Of a DNA stretch of 6,866 bases, positions 6,051 to 6,866 are shown one piece after another; within the stretch, counting starts at the first letter, position 1; each line of letters opens with the position of its first letter. The translations under genes were made by a program, and so were the position numbers. This stretch comes from SOIA01 sp050116035 (GTDB lineage: Bacteria; Acidobacteriota; Aminicenantia; Aminicenantales; Aminicenantaceae). The notes under the pieces are model-generated. The model ran no database searches and had not been told where the DNA came from. It was given only the letters and a program-made list of their open reading frames with translations. Location: contig JASFPJ010000177.1 of assembly GCA_050116035.1 (NCBI GenBank), forward strand, positions 1 to 6,866, in the 5' to 3' direction.

Positions 6051-6055
6051 CTCCT
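6051..6055 (-). promoter_or_regulatory. Shine-Dalgarno site of pyrB overlapping the pyrR stop
   Basis: AGGAG on the minus strand, 7 nt before the TTG at 6043-6041 and sharing two bases with the pyrR stop TAG (6056-6054). It decides for the rare TTG start of pyrB and suggests coupled translation of pyrR and pyrB. Confidence 0.8.
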
Positions 6056-6608
6056 ATTTTATCCCTGGAGGTTCGGTTATCAGGACTTCATCGTCACTAT
6101 CGATCTCTTTCAAACGGACCTGGACGATTTCTCTCTTGGATGTGGGGAGAAATTTCCCGGCGTAATCCGCTCTTATCGGCAGCTCGCGGTGACCGCGGTC
6201 GATAAGGACGAGGAGTTGAATCGTCTTCGGCCGCCCCAAATCGATCAGGCTGTCCATGGCTGCCCGTATAGTCCTTCCTGTGAAGAGAACATCGTCGACG
6301 AGAAGAACGTCTTTTTTCGCGACAGAGAAATCGATTTCTGTCTTTTTGACCATATGTTGAGCTTCCGATTCTGAGAAATCATCTCTGTAGAGAGTGATAT
6401 CCAAGACTCCTACCGGAACGTCCACTTTTTCATACTCTTTGATCAGTTTCGATATCCTCTTTCCGATGTAGATTCCCCGTGTGCGTATCCCGACGATGAC
6501 AAGGTTTTTAAGATTGCGGTTCCTCTCGATGATTTCTGTAGTCATCCTGTGCAGGGCTCTCTTTATTTTTGGCGTATCCATAATCCTGGCTTTAATTTTT
6601 TCTTCCAT
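6054..6608 (-). CDS. pyrR: PyrR: pyr operon regulator / uracil phosphoribosyltransferase (184 aa)
   Basis: Members of this family convert uracil and PRPP to UMP and many also bind pyr mRNA to control the operon in response to UMP. The phosphoribosyltransferase fold is shown by GIRTRG (residues 40-45), the PRPP-binding motif VLLVDDVLFTGRT (101-113) with the DD pair at 105-106, and the PyrR-typical RGHRELPIRADYAGK (138-152) followed by PTS (155-157), which is exactly the pattern that separates PyrR from other phosphoribosyltransferases. Length is normal (about 180). The ATG at 6608 has AGGAG 7 nt upstream (6620-6616). It is the first gene of the pyr operon. No attenuator with a terminator is visible in the leader, so here PyrR may act at translation, at a site upstream of this window, or mainly as an enzyme. 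Confidence 0.96.
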   Translation of the reverse strand: MEEKIKARIMDTPKIKRALHRMTTEIIERNRNLKNLVIVGIRTRGIYIGKRISKLIKEYEKVDVPVGVLDITLYRDDFSESEAQHMVKKTEIDFSVAKKDVLLVDDVLFTGRTIRAAMDSLIDLGRPKTIQLLVLIDRGHRELPIRADYAGKFLPTSKREIVQVRLKEIDSDDEVLITEPPGIK

Positions 6609-6641
6609 TCGGGAACTCCTGATGTCTAGTGAATCTGTATT

Positions 6642-6702
6642 TTTCTATAGCGGAAAAGCTCATTCTTTCTTTAAAACTCTTTAGTTTTTAATACTATAGA
6701 AA
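6642..6702. repeat. Inverted repeat TTTCTATAG flanking the pyrR transcription start region
   Basis: Plus-strand TTTCTATAG (6642-6650) and CTATAGAAA (6694-6702) are perfect 9-bp inverted copies separated by 43 bp. One copy includes the candidate -10 box and the other lies in the presumed leader. The CTATAG core is itself palindromic. It could be a pair of operator half-sites or a chance match in AT-rich DNA. Confidence 0.3.
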
Positions 6703-6721
6703 TTTTCCTCTTAAAAAGCAA
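6693..6721 (-). promoter_or_regulatory. Candidate sigma70-type promoter of the pyrR operon
   Basis: On the minus strand TATAGT (6698-6693, 5 of 6 to the consensus -10) is preceded after exactly 17 nt by TTGCTT (6721-6716, 3 of 6 to the -35). Transcription would begin near 6686, giving a leader of about 78 nt. The leader starts with a small AT-rich hairpin, AAAACT (6688-6683) pairing with AGTTTT (6678-6673) around an AAAG loop. It contains no terminator-like stem with a T tract. Confidence 0.5.
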
Positions 6722-6740
6722 GATTTGTATACGAATTAAT

Positions 6741-6773
6741 GGGGTCAGGGCTCGACATTAGACATTCTATTCC
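6741..6773. repeat. Possible end repeat of a small mobile or REP-type element
   Basis: The plus strand reads GGGGTCAGGGCTCGACATTA followed by GACATT and CTATTCC. GACATTA is followed directly by a second GACATT (6754-6766). CTATTCC (6767-6773) pairs with GGAATAG (6788-6794) as a 7-bp stem with a 14-nt loop. The GGGGTCAG...TCGACATT type of sequence resembles, from memory, repeats next to IS200/RAYT-like transposase genes. No transposase is visible because the window ends 70 bp further on. The family assignment is inference. Confidence 0.3.
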
Positions 6774-6777
6774 TTGA

Positions 6778-6866
6778 TTCAACTTTTGGAATAGGGCATT
6801 TGCTGCACCCATCATGGGAGAATTAGCATTAGGATATTCTTTTTGGCAAACAATTTCCTTTTTTTT
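6778..6866 (+). pseudogene. Possible truncated small membrane-protein frame at the window edge
   Basis: Directly after a TGA at 6775-6777 the plus strand is open to the window end. It reads a hydrophobic peptide with W4-N5, P11, G14 and then SFWQT (residues 22-26), followed by phenylalanines. The WN...P...G...SFWQ order recalls small one- or two-helix membrane proteins seen in several Gram-negative bacteria. The only ATG is internal (6814-6816) and without a good ribosome site, so an N-terminal part appears to be missing. The candidate element-end repeat lies immediately upstream. The evidence is thin, and the fragment may be noise. Confidence 0.2.

Noticed and set aside
5258..6374. Plus-strand open frames of up to 190 codons opposite pyrB and pyrR
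   Set aside because: Same reason: they mirror well-conserved genes and show no domain features.
6711..6866. Minus-strand frame open from the window edge for 51 codons to a TAA at 6711-6713
   Set aside because: It would cover the pyrR -35 region and reads through the candidate repeat (giving ...LMSSPDPIN). No domain is recognisable, so an accidental frame is more likely, though the end of a truncated upstream gene cannot be excluded.
1..6866. tRNA, rRNA, CRISPR array or toxin-antitoxin genes
   Set aside because: I looked for cloverleaf-like sequence, regularly spaced direct repeats and small paired genes on both strands and saw none.

Overview
The window reads as a piece of a chromosome from a Gram-negative (diderm) bacterium of moderate GC content. 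All seven confident genes lie on the minus strand, so transcription runs from high to low coordinates. The diderm assignment rests on a secreted, beta-barrel-like protein with a clear signal peptide (63-1433). A PyrR-headed pyrimidine cluster together with an outer-membrane protein would fit an Acidobacteriota/Aminicenantes-like or similar lineage, but that placement is a weak inference and no marker gene here settles it.

Right part (about 6720 down to 2713): a compact operon pyrR-pyrB-pyrC-rnc-DUF498. PyrR (uracil phosphoribosyltransferase/regulator), aspartate carbamoyltransferase and dihydroorotase cover two consecutive steps of de novo UMP synthesis plus their usual regulator. The same transcript appears to continue into ribonuclease III and a small Mth938-like (DUF498) protein. 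Junctions are tight: a 10-nt gap for pyrR/pyrB, a 17-nt overlap for pyrB/pyrC, a 31-nt gap for pyrC/rnc and a 4-nt ATGA overlap for rnc/DUF498. pyrB starts with TTG and pyrC with GTG, each behind a good Shine-Dalgarno sequence. A sigma70-like promoter candidate lies 85 bp upstream of pyrR, and no PyrR-type attenuator is visible in the leader.

Middle (2420-2701): a 274-bp non-autonomous transposable element (MITE-like) with 13-bp terminal inverted repeats (12 of 13 matching) flanked on both sides by TTAA. It sits 11 bp behind the operon's last stop codon and 31 bp before the next start codon.

Left part: an unrecognised 216-residue protein with an eight-cysteine N-terminal zinc-binding-like module (1742-2392), a 308-bp intergenic region with a promoter candidate and an operator-like repeat cluster, then the outer-membrane protein gene, closed by a rho-independent terminator at the window edge.

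Points most worth a second look are: the RNase III with glycine in place of one of its four catalytic acidic residues; the TTAA-flanked MITE; the repeat cluster overlapping the outer-membrane gene's promoter; and the right edge, which may hold a transposon-end repeat next to a truncated membrane-protein frame. I found no clear case of a wholly new multi-gene system; most of the window is a housekeeping operon.
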